Notes: generated by a model from the sequence alone, not told the origin. 64,000 bases of DNA from Cohaesibacter haloalkalitolerans (GCF_003574655.1 NZ_QNUM01000002.1:496001-560000), one strand, 5' to 3'. Counted from the stretch's first letter, positions 9,962 to 18,054 are shown. Numbers and translations are program-made.

Positions 9962-10567
9962 CTATTGAAAGAAGTTGTGCTTGATCATGAAGAGCATGTT
10001 TTCATAGGCTTGCTCGGCACCTACCAGAAGCCGTTCTTCGTCAAGATCGGAAAAGTCAGCCGCATCGAGCGCCGCTGCAAATTTCCTCCAGTGAAGCCCG
10101 CACAATTCGGCATTTTGAGACAGGTGGCCTGCCCCACAGTCTTTCGTCAGCCCTAAAAGCGCGATCTTGTGCAGGTAGAAGGCTGAGCCAAGTTTTGCGC
10201 TTTCGGCGACATACAGCCAGCCAAGGGCGGTTGGAATATCGACCTTGCAATCTTGGACAAGTGGCAGTTCCAGTCGCTCACCACCAAGATCGACAATGTC
10301 GCGGCGGATAAGGGGTAACCGGCGCCTCTGACGAATATCGGGTATGATCGGCAACAGACTGCGGCTGGTGTAATAGATGTCTGTCAGATAGTGGAACCGA
10401 TATTGTGATTTCAGGAATTTGAGATATTGCTCGCGTGTTGTGAACGGATCGATCTCCATGATCAGCTGATCGAGCATTTCCTGAACCGGATTTACCGTTC
10501 GCCACAGATTGTGTGTTCTCGATTTTGGTTTTGCAGGGGCAGTTGTCGGAGCAGTCCCAATATTCAT
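9962..10567 (-). CDS. Biliverdin-type heme-oxygenase-like protein, His ligand replaced
   Basis: A 201-aa protein with clear resemblance to bacterial biliverdin-producing heme oxygenases. FTTREQYLKFLKSQYRFHYL and ALGWLYVAESAKLGSAFYL match the first and distal-helix motifs, and GAGHL and the LHWRKFAAALD stretch follow in order. At the place of the proximal heme-ligand His the sequence reads NPVQEMLDQL, so Gln appears to replace His. Catalytic activity is therefore doubtful; a sensor, a bilin-binding role or another axial ligand are alternatives. It is the first gene of the three-gene operon ending with the outer-membrane barrel, and the ATG follows GAGG by 7 bases. Confidence 0.72.
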   Translation of the reverse strand: MNIGTAPTTAPAKPKSRTHNLWRTVNPVQEMLDQLIMEIDPFTTREQYLKFLKSQYRFHYLTDIYYTSRSLLPIIPDIRQRRRLPLIRRDIVDLGGERLELPLVQDCKVDIPTALGWLYVAESAKLGSAFYLHKIALLGLTKDCGAGHLSQNAELCGLHWRKFAAALDAADFSDLDEERLLVGAEQAYENMLFMIKHNFFQ

Positions 10568-11018
10568 TGAATCACCTCAGTTGTCACACGCAAGGCAATT
10601 TCACTTTGTTTGAACTGCTGCAACTCAGCCCTCCTGGCAGCATCCTCACGGAGAAGTGATGCCAGAAGGGCCTCGTTGTCTGCCCACCGCATATTTTCGC
10701 CGCCCCGGCCCCACACCGAGGCGGCCCACTCCGGCACCCTGTGACCCGCGTCCCCTCGCTGGTTTCAGCCTTCGCTAAAAGGCAAAGGCGAACAAAAGTC
10801 ACGTCCGTCCAGAGTGTTAGAGGAAGACCCTTTTTCCCTCACCGTATGATTGAAATCGGCAAGAAAGGAAGGATCGGTGCAAACAATTCTATTTGGATAG
10901 TCGCGAATAAAATAAAATCGCGTACATCACCACCCAAAACAGCAGCAAATAGGGTACGAAAAGACAGGAAATACTCAATCTAATCGTCAGCTCACCCCAT
11001 TGAGTTCAAACTATTACA

Positions 11019-11040
11019 TGAAACAAAATTACTAATTCTG
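11019..11040 (+). repeat. 22-bp direct repeat, copy 1
   Basis: The repeat begins TGAAACAAAATTACTAAT and ends CTG. It differs from copy 2 at two positions. It is a candidate arm-type site for the downstream tyrosine recombinase. Confidence 0.6.
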
Positions 11041-11064
11041 AGTTTTACAAATTAATACGTAGAG

Positions 11065-11087
11065 TTACTACTTGCCATAAGTAGTAA
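11065..11087. repeat. Perfect 9-bp inverted repeat with 5-bp spacer (candidate recombination core)
   Basis: Arms TTACTACTT and AAGTAGTAA are perfect complements around GCCAT. Two inverted arms of 9-13 bp around a 5-8 bp crossover is the shape of a tyrosine-recombinase core site. This one lies 197 bases before such a recombinase gene and between two direct repeats. A transcription terminator is less likely because no T-run follows. Confidence 0.5.
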
Positions 11088-11149
11088 AAGCAGATATCTG
11101 AAATCTACGCCTGTTGCTAAGGTGATATAGAATAAGGCTTTTTCGCCGC

Positions 11150-11176
11150 TGAAACAAAATTAGTAATACTGTTTCA
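11150..11176 (+). repeat. 22-bp direct repeat, copy 2, extended to a TGAAACA/TGTTTCA inverted pair
   Basis: TGAAACAAAATTAGTAATAC starts the second copy of the repeat. Its last bases continue into TGTTTCA, so the whole 27-base block is bounded by inverted heptamers. A further inverted partial match, CAGTATTAC, lies at 11228-11236 and mirrors GTAATACTG in this copy. Confidence 0.55.
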
Positions 11177-11283
11177 CAGAAAAAGTAATCGCCGCAGCCA
11201 CGCGGACCAGGGCGGATTTTCGAGTAACAGTATTACGAGAAACCAGTGCCATCATTGGCAAGAGAAAGCCCCACAGGTAATAA

Positions 11284-11889
11284 ATGATAGAAAATGGTAT
11301 GCGGCTGTATGACCAATACAACAACCGCCTTTATATTAACCCCGAAGAGAGGGATCGATTTATCGAGGCAGCCAGCCAAAGCGATTGTGATATCCGATCC
11401 TTCTGCCTGACCCTGCTTTATACAGGCATTCGTCTCACCGAAGCGCGAGAATTGACGGTAGCAGCTGTACAACTGGATTCACGGCTGATTTCTGTCCGGT
11501 GCCTCAAAAAACGAAACAGACATGTGATGCGGGAAGTCCCCATTCCTCCAGCTCTTGTCGAGGCACTTGAATGCGTGCATGGCATCAGAACCATTCAGAA
11601 GAATATGGTTCATGCTCACACCAAATTCTTGTGGACCTACAATGGCAGACCCCTGGCCAGAACAACGGCCTACCGCTGGGTCAAGCGGGTGATGGATGAC
11701 GCCGGCATTGTCGGTATGCAGGCAAGCCCCAAAGGACTACGGCACGGGTACGGCATTCATGCTATCCGTTCCGGTATTCAGCTTCATATGCTGAAAAAAT
11801 GGATGGGACATGCATCCATGAATACGACCGCAATTTACGCAACTGCAATCGGTAAGGAAGAGCTTGCTCTTGCTGATCGGATGTGGTGA
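11284..11889 (+). CDS. Small tyrosine recombinase (catalytic domain only)
   Basis: A 201-aa site-specific recombinase with the catalytic signature in order: first Arg in TGIRLTEARE (about residue 50), Lys in the beta-hairpin region (LKKRNRH), PKGLRHGYG (second Arg and His), MGHAS (second His) and the nucleophile Tyr in TAIYATA. The first His of the usual H-x-L-R-H box is Lys here, as in many stand-alone proteobacterial members. There is no separate N-terminal core-binding domain. AGGTAATAA precedes the ATG. It is convergent with the relaxase gene and preceded by repeats that could be its sites. It probably moves or inverts a nested segment rather than the whole element. Confidence 0.88.
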   Translation: MIENGMRLYDQYNNRLYINPEERDRFIEAASQSDCDIRSFCLTLLYTGIRLTEARELTVAAVQLDSRLISVRCLKKRNRHVMREVPIPPALVEALECVHGIRTIQKNMVHAHTKFLWTYNGRPLARTTAYRWVKRVMDDAGIVGMQASPKGLRHGYGIHAIRSGIQLHMLKKWMGHASMNTTAIYATAIGKEELALADRMW

Positions 11890-11947
11890 TCCACACATGA
11901 CTTTTATCACCTGCCAGAGGACCAATCGGCGATGATGAGAGACAAGG

Positions 11948-11969
11948 CCGGAGGCTCCTGAGCCTCCGG
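11948..11969. terminator. Hairpin between convergent recombinase and relaxase genes
   Basis: A perfect 10-bp stem, CCGGAGGCTC / GAGCCTCCGG, with a 2-base loop sits between two converging genes. There is no strong T-run, so it could act as a bidirectional terminator of the weak type. Confidence 0.55.
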
Positions 11970-11984
11970 TTGAAGCGGTCCGGA

Positions 11985-14015
11985 TCAAATACCCAGCCCC
12001 TTTTGCCGACCGAACTGCCATGACACAGTTCCTCCACGCATCTGGCCATGCACCTCCCGACCCAATTGCCGATCCATCACGGGGCGCCAGGGCACAAGCG
12101 TGAATTCATGGGCCTTCTCAATGAGCGCAAATTTTCCACTTGCGAGCTGTCGGGTAGCCGTAAAGGTCCCTTTAACATTCTCACCATCGCGGGTAGGCCT
12201 GAATGGCAATCCACTGCTTGCAGATAGCTCGGCACCAACACGGCTCACTTCTCTTTCTTGCAGGACTGATAGAAGATTGCGCCGATATAGAATGCGGCCA
12301 TTGCGCTGACGCGTGGCATCCCCCTGCTCGATCAAATGCTCCCGGCGGGCCGCCATGGCGTCACGCACTTCAATGCCAAACCCCGACGGGGATAGGTCTC
12401 CTGCGTCCGTCGCCAGCAAACGTCTATCAAGCCAGGTCGCCCCATCAGATCCGATCTGCGTTTCGAGGTCAAAATTCGAGAGGATACGGATCCTGGTCTG
12501 GCAGTTTCGGCTTGCGTTGAAGGCTGAGACTCTTTCCTCAAAGTCGGCAGAGATACGCCAGCGATCAGCGTCGATGCGCTCAACAATACCGGCTCGCCGC
12601 AAGACCTCTAGTCTACGGACGTGTGCAGCGACATAGGTTTCGTGATCACTGCCTTTGTCCAAATGCTCCAGATGAATGCTGGGGTGGAAGATGCCATTGT
12701 CTGCGAGCGACGCGATTGTTCTGTCCGAGCTTCGAAGGCCGACCTCTGCTGGCCCTATCTCAATAACACTGCCAATCCGCGCATCTTCGATCATCTCGGG
12801 ACTGATCCCTGAGACGTGATGTGTATGACCATCAATGGCATCGATAACAAGGCTGATCCTGTCGCCAAGTTCATCATTCAAATAATTGTCTAGGATGCGA
12901 CCGACGATCCGTTTCGGGGTGGGAGCGTCATGGATTTCGAGAGCCAAAGGGTCCCTGACCATGCCCTCAGCCTTTAGCGCCTTTTGCATCGTGCGGATGA
13001 TGTCCCCTCTTTCCCCGATCTCCCGCAATGTTGCCGCGAGGTCTGGCTTTAGCTCCCAGACGGCAGGGTCCAGCTCCCTGGCCAGGCCCATCTTTGCGAG
13101 TTTTGAGAGGCGGCGTAACCGATGGCTCCGATCAATGCTGTTTGACGTCTCATCATCGCCCTGCCTCAGATCGACAAGATTGTTGGTCGTATTATCAATC
13201 AATGCTCGGTCTATCCGGGTGAAGCGGTCTTGATCGATCTCCCGTACGATCTTGTGGCGTTGTTCAAGCTCTGAGACGAGCCCCAATTCCAGCGTCGCCA
13301 GCTCGCTTGCCCGCTCGCGAATACCATGGGCGAGATAGTCACCATTGATCACCAGGTCCTCGCCCAGCTCATCCACCCCTCGGATGATGACATGCACATG
13401 GGGATGGCCGGTATTGTGATGGTTGACCGCCACCCAGTCCAATCTTGTTCCGAGATCAACCTCGATGCGGCTCATGAGGTCACGGGTGTAACCGGCCAAA
13501 TCAGAGAGTTCAGCCCCATCCTCGGGAGATACGATCAGCCGGAACTGATGGCGGTCTTCTCGGCCACGTTCCAGAAATATGCCGCCGTCACAGTGATCCT
13601 CTTCTGCGGAATATAGCTGACCACGTTCACCATCGCGTGCTGTGCCATCACGCTGAATATAGCGCAGGTGAGCAGCCCCCCTCCCATTTCTGCCGGCCTC
13701 GCGCACATAACGCGCCTTGACGATGACGCGGCGCATTCCGGGTCGACTGTATCGCCAGCCACCGGATAGTGAGCGCGACCTGGCAAAAGCGGCTCCTCTA
13801 CCCCGCTTGACGCCAGGGCCAATCTGTCGGCCTTCCGGCCTGCCTTTGATTTTCGCAGCCCCCGAAAGCTGGGCCGACTTTGATGGTCGGTTACGATGCT
13901 GGCGAGCGATCTTCTTCGCTACTGTTAGAAAGCTCTTCGCCTTGCCAAGCCTTGGAATATCGGAGCGCACAGAACCGGCTTTTGGCCGGAAGCTCCTTTC
14001 ATCATCAATTGCCAT
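11985..14015 (-). CDS. Conjugative relaxase/mobilisation nuclease (VirD2-like, DUF3363)
   Basis: A 676-aa relaxase that should nick the element at oriT and lead the strand to the coupling protein. A basic N-terminal region of about 100 residues precedes the nuclease core. The core carries AHLRYIQRDG near residue 115 and the metal-binding His triad in GHPHVHVIIRG (about 204-208). A long DUF3363 C-terminal half follows. The ATG was preferred to a TTG eight codons upstream because GGAG is correctly spaced. Relatives of the same architecture occur beside TraF, lytic transglycosylase and RepA genes in rhizobial elements, as here. Confidence 0.93.
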   Translation of the reverse strand: MAIDDERSFRPKAGSVRSDIPRLGKAKSFLTVAKKIARQHRNRPSKSAQLSGAAKIKGRPEGRQIGPGVKRGRGAAFARSRSLSGGWRYSRPGMRRVIVKARYVREAGRNGRGAAHLRYIQRDGTARDGERGQLYSAEEDHCDGGIFLERGREDRHQFRLIVSPEDGAELSDLAGYTRDLMSRIEVDLGTRLDWVAVNHHNTGHPHVHVIIRGVDELGEDLVINGDYLAHGIRERASELATLELGLVSELEQRHKIVREIDQDRFTRIDRALIDNTTNNLVDLRQGDDETSNSIDRSHRLRRLSKLAKMGLARELDPAVWELKPDLAATLREIGERGDIIRTMQKALKAEGMVRDPLALEIHDAPTPKRIVGRILDNYLNDELGDRISLVIDAIDGHTHHVSGISPEMIEDARIGSVIEIGPAEVGLRSSDRTIASLADNGIFHPSIHLEHLDKGSDHETYVAAHVRRLEVLRRAGIVERIDADRWRISADFEERVSAFNASRNCQTRIRILSNFDLETQIGSDGATWLDRRLLATDAGDLSPSGFGIEVRDAMAARREHLIEQGDATRQRNGRILYRRNLLSVLQEREVSRVGAELSASSGLPFRPTRDGENVKGTFTATRQLASGKFALIEKAHEFTLVPWRPVMDRQLGREVHGQMRGGTVSWQFGRQKGLGI

Positions 14016-14164
14016 GGACCGCTCCGGATCTTTGCTCAACGGCCCGTTGGTGCCGTCAAGATTCCCAACAATTCAGTGCCTTAAAAATACCAGTGGCACC
14101 AATTCTCATAAAACAGGGTGCCACAAGGCAGCCGCTAACCGACGTGCAGACAACAAGAATTTTA

Positions 14165-14193
14165 GGAACCGCCCCTAGGGAGTGCCGGTTTCC
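14165..14193. other. Imperfect inverted repeat upstream of the relaxase gene (oriT candidate)
   Basis: GGAACCG and CGGTTTCC form an imperfect inverted pair around a CCCCTAGGG core, in the 227-base gap between the relaxase and transglycosylase genes. Origins of transfer of P-type systems lie next to the relaxase gene and usually combine an inverted repeat with a nic site. No nic consensus was recognised, so this is only a candidate. Confidence 0.25.
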
Positions 14194-14242
14194 TTTATCT
14201 TGCCCTCCCCTTCCCTCAGAGATTTTCGCTTTCCTGACCTTC

Positions 14243-14905
14243 TCAGTCTGCAAAAGCTTCAAAGACAAAGAGCCCGCTGGCATGCGGCTCGGAACCCACT
14301 TTTCCGAACTGGTCATCCCGTCCTTTTTGACCGACAAACAGCTCTGCATCACGCCAATCGCTGGCGAATTGCTGTTGGCTGAATGGAATCGTGCCTCGAA
14401 GCGTGGGTGCAAGATCTTCCACATAGGACACCGTTTCGGCTGGCAGACTTCGACCACCTTGTAGTACATCCTCGTAACGCGTTGGCCCCGCATTGTACGC
14501 GGCTAGCATGGCTTCGATGGTGCCATAGCGATCCCAAAGGAAACTGAGATAAGCCGTGCCAGCAAAGACATTGTCGCGCGGATCAAAGGGGTCGTCGCCA
14601 AGGTCATGGCGGAGCTTCATGTCGGCCCAGGTGTCAGGCATGAGCTGCATCAGTCCCATCGCACCTTTGGGCGAGACCGCATCTTCCTTGCCTCCACTTT
14701 CTTGCTGAAGGATTGCCTTGATCCAGTCTTCCGAAAAGGAAAAGTGTCGCGCCACCTCCGCGATATGGACTGCATGTGAAGCATCTATCTCATCACCAGC
14801 ATGTGCGGATGCCAAAGGTGCGAAACCTGCCACAAGAAACAGGAAGCCGCTACATATCAAGCCTAAGCGATATTTCCCGGAATAGATGAGGTGAGGAACA
14901 CTCAT
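14243..14905 (-). CDS. Lytic transglycosylase (SLT) of the conjugation locus
   Basis: A periplasmic muramidase that opens the peptidoglycan for the mating channel. The mature domain follows a signal peptide (residues about 10-35, ending ASAHAG). Catalytic Glu is in AILQQESGG (about residue 69), followed by the SLT motifs SPKGAMGLMQLMPDTW and AYNAGP. The ATG overlaps the traF stop (ATGA); a GTG six codons earlier is the alternative. It belongs to the repA - DUF2840 - traF - slt run of overlapping genes. Confidence 0.92.
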   Translation of the reverse strand: MSVPHLIYSGKYRLGLICSGFLFLVAGFAPLASAHAGDEIDASHAVHIAEVARHFSFSEDWIKAILQQESGGKEDAVSPKGAMGLMQLMPDTWADMKLRHDLGDDPFDPRDNVFAGTAYLSFLWDRYGTIEAMLAAYNAGPTRYEDVLQGGRSLPAETVSYVEDLAPTLRGTIPFSQQQFASDWRDAELFVGQKGRDDQFGKVGSEPHASGLFVFEAFAD

Positions 14906-15447
14906 TGTGTTGGTGCCATCCACTCAAATTGGCCGTCGCCCGCTTCGTCGGTCCAGAGCGGTCGCGCAAGGCCGATAATGGAGCTTGCAGGCAGGGGACC
15001 GAAATAGCGACCATCAAGACTGTCATCGACCTGCCAATTCATCAGGAAGATTTCGTGCTGATCGATCGTCTGGCATCCATGCCATGTCGGGAGTGCGCGG
15101 CCCACATGATCCGCTTCACGAGTATGGCCTATCGTCACCTCATCGACAGTTATCAAGCTGTCGAGACGGCAGACCATTTGACCGGGAAGGCCCACGATAC
15201 GCTTCAGCAGCGGCGTACCATTGCCGATATAGCCGCGTTCAACGGCAAAACTCTGCCACGTCTCTGGCAGCCTAACGGCAACGAGATCAGTAACCTCGAG
15301 CCCGACGGGTTCCCTGAGGATATAGAGCCCAATGGGTGCGCTGGCCGAGACATTCCAGACTAGTTTCAGCGGCGGTGAGAGGAAGAATGTTGTGCCTACA
15401 ATCGCGGCTGCGACAAAGGCCACAACGACATAAGTAAAGCGTCTCAT
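14902..15447 (-). CDS. traF: TraF, S26-family conjugal transfer peptidase
   Basis: A membrane-anchored signal-peptidase-like enzyme (181 aa), needed in RP4-type systems to mature and cyclise the TrbC pilin. One N-terminal membrane helix (residues 5-25) precedes the catalytic Ser box SASAPIGLY (about residue 35-43) and the Lys box PLLKRIVGLPG (about 80-90). It overlaps both neighbours by 4 bases. Its presence agrees with the TrbC pilin at 3.4-3.8 kb. Confidence 0.92.
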   Translation of the reverse strand: MRRFTYVVVAFVAAAIVGTTFFLSPPLKLVWNVSASAPIGLYILREPVGLEVTDLVAVRLPETWQSFAVERGYIGNGTPLLKRIVGLPGQMVCRLDSLITVDEVTIGHTREADHVGRALPTWHGCQTIDQHEIFLMNWQVDDSLDGRYFGPLPASSIIGLARPLWTDEAGDGQFEWMAPTQ

Positions 15448-15932
15448 GGTGCGATCCTTTGCCGTGCGAGCCAGGCCGTATGACGCTCGATTGAGTAGCC
15501 ATCAGGATCTTCCCCCGCTTTCAGCCGGTTATGGACCTGCCGCCAGTGATCCGGCGATGCATCGGCCGGATTGATGCCGATTGCGTCCACCCTGTCGATC
15601 GCTATCAAGGCACGCTGGACCTTCGACCATCCATTCAGGCGCAGAAGAATGATGCCGCCAGGACGGACGCAGGGCACGGTCTGACAGGCGCCTCCCTTGC
15701 CGACGGCCTTGATGATGTCGATGCGAGAGACTTGTGTGCCATAGCCGTTTAAGGCCCAGCGGACGAAAGCAAAGACGGCGCCCGGTTTGAAACCGACGAT
15801 GCTGCGGTAAGGGTCGAGGATCGTTTCATAGCTCTTGTGCCCAAAGCGGATCCAATGCTCGATCCTGTTCTTCTCGAACGTCAGATCAACCAGCGTGAGA
15901 AATGGCGCATCCTTTGACATTGCCTCAGTCAT
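15444..15932 (-). CDS. DUF2840 protein
   Basis: A 162-aa soluble protein of unknown biochemical role, of a family found almost only next to traF in alpha- and betaproteobacterial conjugative elements. Recognisable segments are LTFEKNRIEHWIRFGH, GFKPGAVFAFVRWALNGYGT and the C-terminal WLARQRIAP. It overlaps the repA stop and the traF start by 4 bases each. In related elements a parA gene usually lies between repA and this gene; here the two abut directly. Confidence 0.85.
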   Translation of the reverse strand: MTEAMSKDAPFLTLVDLTFEKNRIEHWIRFGHKSYETILDPYRSIVGFKPGAVFAFVRWALNGYGTQVSRIDIIKAVGKGGACQTVPCVRPGGIILLRLNGWSKVQRALIAIDRVDAIGINPADASPDHWRQVHNRLKAGEDPDGYSIERHTAWLARQRIAP

Positions 15933-17032
15933 GGCAATGTCCTCCGCGAACCTGCCGGCGGCATAGAAGCGGCACTCTGTTTCAGATATCCACTTGTCTT
16001 TGAAACAGAAGAAAAACTGTTAGAATCACTGTTAGATAAGTTACGGGAGGCGTTTCCATCGCTGAAACAAGCGCTTACAGCCTGTTCGTGCGTTTGATGT
16101 GCCGATAGGGTTGCGTCTGATGTGCCGATAGTCTCTGCGTGTGATGTGCCGATAGTGTCACCCGAAGCATCCACAGCCTTGTCTACAGTGCCTGTGCGCA
16201 AAATGACGGGAAGGATCCAGAGCCCCTCCCGACCGTTAAGCGCACCGAGGCCGAGCCGATAGCCCGGCAGAGGTTGTTGTCTTGCGATCCTGCGAATGGC
16301 CAGAGCAAAATCGGAAACACGGGCAAGGCTTCCTGATTTTCGATGCAGATGGGCAATGTCAAAGTGCCAGCCTTCTCTCTGATGCCCCACATGCTTGCGA
16401 GCGATGCGATAGAGCCAACGCTCGATCCCTCCCTTCAGTCGGAAATAGGCAGGATCGATGGAGAGCACCAAAGAGCGGTCCATCACCCCATTGTAGAACC
16501 ATTCTGGCAGGATAAATTCCATGCCCTCGACACGGCCATTCATGGTGGTCCGCTCTTCCCACTCATTGATCCATGAGAATTGGCGACAGCGCCAACGGGT
16601 CCCATTGCGTATGGTGGTGGCAATGACAGTTGACTGCAGTCGCGCCAGTGAGGCCCTCAATAGGCAATATTGCCGGTTTCCCGTTTGACGTCTAATGCCT
16701 CTCAGCAACTGATAGGGCGTAAAATGCAGCAGCCGTGAACTGTGCTCCCCGGCATTTTCAGCGGCGACAATCTGGCTGGCAGCCCAGATCAGGATGTCTG
16801 CATCCCATATCGTCGCCATGCCATGGTCTGGCATTCCGAAGACCTGGATTTCGATGTCGGCCTGCTTGTAGCAGATGGGCTTCAGACGTGGGCTCTTCGC
16901 CAGAGAGAAGAAGGGCCGCTCCATGAGATCCCGCTGATCTCGCAAGCAGGGGCTGCTGGACGAGATGACAAAGGGGGAAAGCTGACCGCGTTCTTCACGC
17001 CGATCAGAATGATCCGTTCTGTGCGCAGTCAT
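15929..17032 (-). CDS. repA: Replication initiator protein A (RepA)
   Basis: Plasmid-type replication initiator (367 aa) of the RPA family. Hallmarks are RPFFSLAKSPRLKPI (about residue 40), ATIWDADILIWAASQI, RLQSTVIATTIRNGTRWR, FSWINEWEER, WLYRIARKHVG and LPGYRLGLG. It starts directly after the HTH gene (TGAATG) and overlaps the DUF2840 gene. The last 90 residues are low in complexity (Ser/Thr/Asn-rich). In DNA they hold three near-identical 20-bp repeats, which suggests that the initiator gene also contains its own binding sites. Many integrative elements of this type keep RepA for autonomous replication after excision. Confidence 0.9.
   Translation of the reverse strand: MTAHRTDHSDRREERGQLSPFVISSSSPCLRDQRDLMERPFFSLAKSPRLKPICYKQADIEIQVFGMPDHGMATIWDADILIWAASQIVAAENAGEHSSRLLHFTPYQLLRGIRRQTGNRQYCLLRASLARLQSTVIATTIRNGTRWRCRQFSWINEWEERTTMNGRVEGMEFILPEWFYNGVMDRSLVLSIDPAYFRLKGGIERWLYRIARKHVGHQREGWHFDIAHLHRKSGSLARVSDFALAIRRIARQQPLPGYRLGLGALNGREGLWILPVILRTGTVDKAVDASGDTIGTSHAETIGTSDATLSAHQTHEQAVSACFSDGNASRNLSNSDSNSFSSVSKTSGYLKQSAASMPPAGSRRTLP
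16089..16155 (+). repeat. Three 20-bp direct repeats inside repA (candidate iterons)
   Basis: The unit TGCGTNTGATGTGCCGATAG occurs at 16089-16108, 16112-16131 and 16136-16155, with 3- and 4-base gaps. Only the N position varies. The spacing (23 and 24 bp) puts the third copy in another reading frame (TIGTSHA, TIGTSDA, then LSAHQTH), so the conservation is at DNA level. Repeats of about 20 bp phased by about two helical turns are typical iterons. Confidence 0.7.
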
Positions 17033-17302
17033 TCAAAGCTTCCCCTGCTCTTCGGCAGTCAATGGACGTGCGGGATAGACCTTTCTCGATGTCTGTTCAC
17101 TGGTGGATTTACGGGCGCCCTGCTCAGTCCAGGCTTGCAGATCTTCAACCGAATAGACCACGCGACCGCCAATCTTTCGGTAGGTTGGCCCGGTACCGTA
17201 GGTGCGATGCTTTTCGAGGGTTCGAAGAGACAGCCCTAAAAAGTGAGCGGCTTCCTGCGTTCGCAGAAGGCGTGAGGGCATATCTGGGTCAAGCTTGACC
17301 AT
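17033..17302 (-). CDS. Small helix-turn-helix (AlpA/MerR-like) protein
   Basis: An 89-aa DNA-binding protein. The HTH of the excisionase/MerR type covers LLRTQEAAHFLGLSLRTLEK, followed by RKIGGRVVYSVEDLQAW, the wing typical of HTH_17 proteins. The ATG preceded by GGAG was chosen; an upstream extension of 39 codons is possible but has no ribosome site. It ends directly at the repA start. Genes of this type sit ahead of repA in related elements and probably regulate rep or excision. Confidence 0.85.
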   Translation of the reverse strand: MVKLDPDMPSRLLRTQEAAHFLGLSLRTLEKHRTYGTGPTYRKIGGRVVYSVEDLQAWTEQGARKSTSEQTSRKVYPARPLTAEEQGKL

Positions 17303-17766
17303 GGCATATCTCCATATGTTCAAAGGTGACGCTATCGGAGGACAGCGAGCCATGGAGAAGCATGGCGAGAGCAACGCGCTCTGTAGCGTGCCGCATTTGA
17401 GACGCTCTATTGGCGGCACCCCTTACGCATGGGCTCAAAGTGGAAAACCGGTGAGTTTTCAAACGGACAAAATATCGGGCAAGCAAATCACAAGACATCT
17501 TCGTGCGATTGAGATAGGAAAGAAGATGGAGCAGAGACGCGCTGCTCCGGGGCGTCGAAACCCCTGTTAGAGGTTGATGTCGACCGATACGGCATCACAC
17601 TCCTTGACCTTATGGTCGGGGAGCCTGTGGCGTATGTCCAGGGCTTCCCGCCTAAAGGCCACGGGGCCGCCTAACACGGTTTCGAACTCCCCGATCACCA
17701 GGGTCAAAGAGGCTATTGCGGGGGCGCACCGCAAGCCATGCCTCCTCTGAATGGAAGGGGAAGCTG
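17303..17766. other. Gene-free gap between divergent HTH and DUF2285 genes
   Basis: No supported gene is visible in these 464 bases. They separate the minus-strand HTH-repA-tra run from the plus-strand DUF2285 gene and must hold their divergent promoters. An 80-codon reading frame on the minus strand has no recognisable content. Confidence 0.5.
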
Positions 17767-18054
17767 ATGCATACACCAATCGATCCCGATGTTGCTGACG
17801 AAGCTCCAAGAGATGATCGAGTCACCTCTTATGATGAGCAGCATTTCGTGACCTATCTGCGTCTGCTTGATGCCGAAAAAGCGGGAGCCGATTGGCAAGA
17901 GGTCGCAAGAGTCGTCCTTCACCGCGATGCCTCTATAGATGACGAGCGAAGCTATCGCTGCTGGAAAAGCCATTTGGATCGAGCCCAATGGCTCTCAAAG
18001 ATCGGTTATACGACCATCCTGAGACAGGCAGCCGGAATACCCCGGAACCTGTGA
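17767..18054 (+). CDS. Short DUF2285 protein
   Basis: A 95-aa protein matching the short DUF2285 type found in conjugative elements: YDEQHFVTYLRLLDAEKAG, then DWQEVARVVLH, SYRCWKSHLDRAQWL and GYTTILR. The domain is thought to bind DNA, and its members sit among the regulators at the rep end of trb-type elements. The ATG preceded by GGGGAAG was chosen rather than one 17 codons upstream. It converges with the frameshifted DUF6499/DUF2285 gene, 15 bases away. Confidence 0.78.
   Translation: MHTPIDPDVADEAPRDDRVTSYDEQHFVTYLRLLDAEKAGADWQEVARVVLHRDASIDDERSYRCWKSHLDRAQWLSKIGYTTILRQAAGIPRNL

Larger units (their letters stand above)
10568..11283. other. Gene-free, AT-rich stretch upstream of the small recombinase
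   Basis: This 716-base gap has no convincing gene on either strand. The left third is GC-rich. The right half (about 10850-11240) is AT-rich and full of repeats, listed separately, that look like recombinase binding sites. The gap also contains the start region of the recombinase on the right and of the heme-oxygenase-like operon on the left. Confidence 0.6.

Noticed and set aside
17567-17809. An 80-codon minus-strand frame upstream of the HTH gene
   Set aside because: It overlaps the start of the well-supported DUF2285 gene and has no family resemblance.
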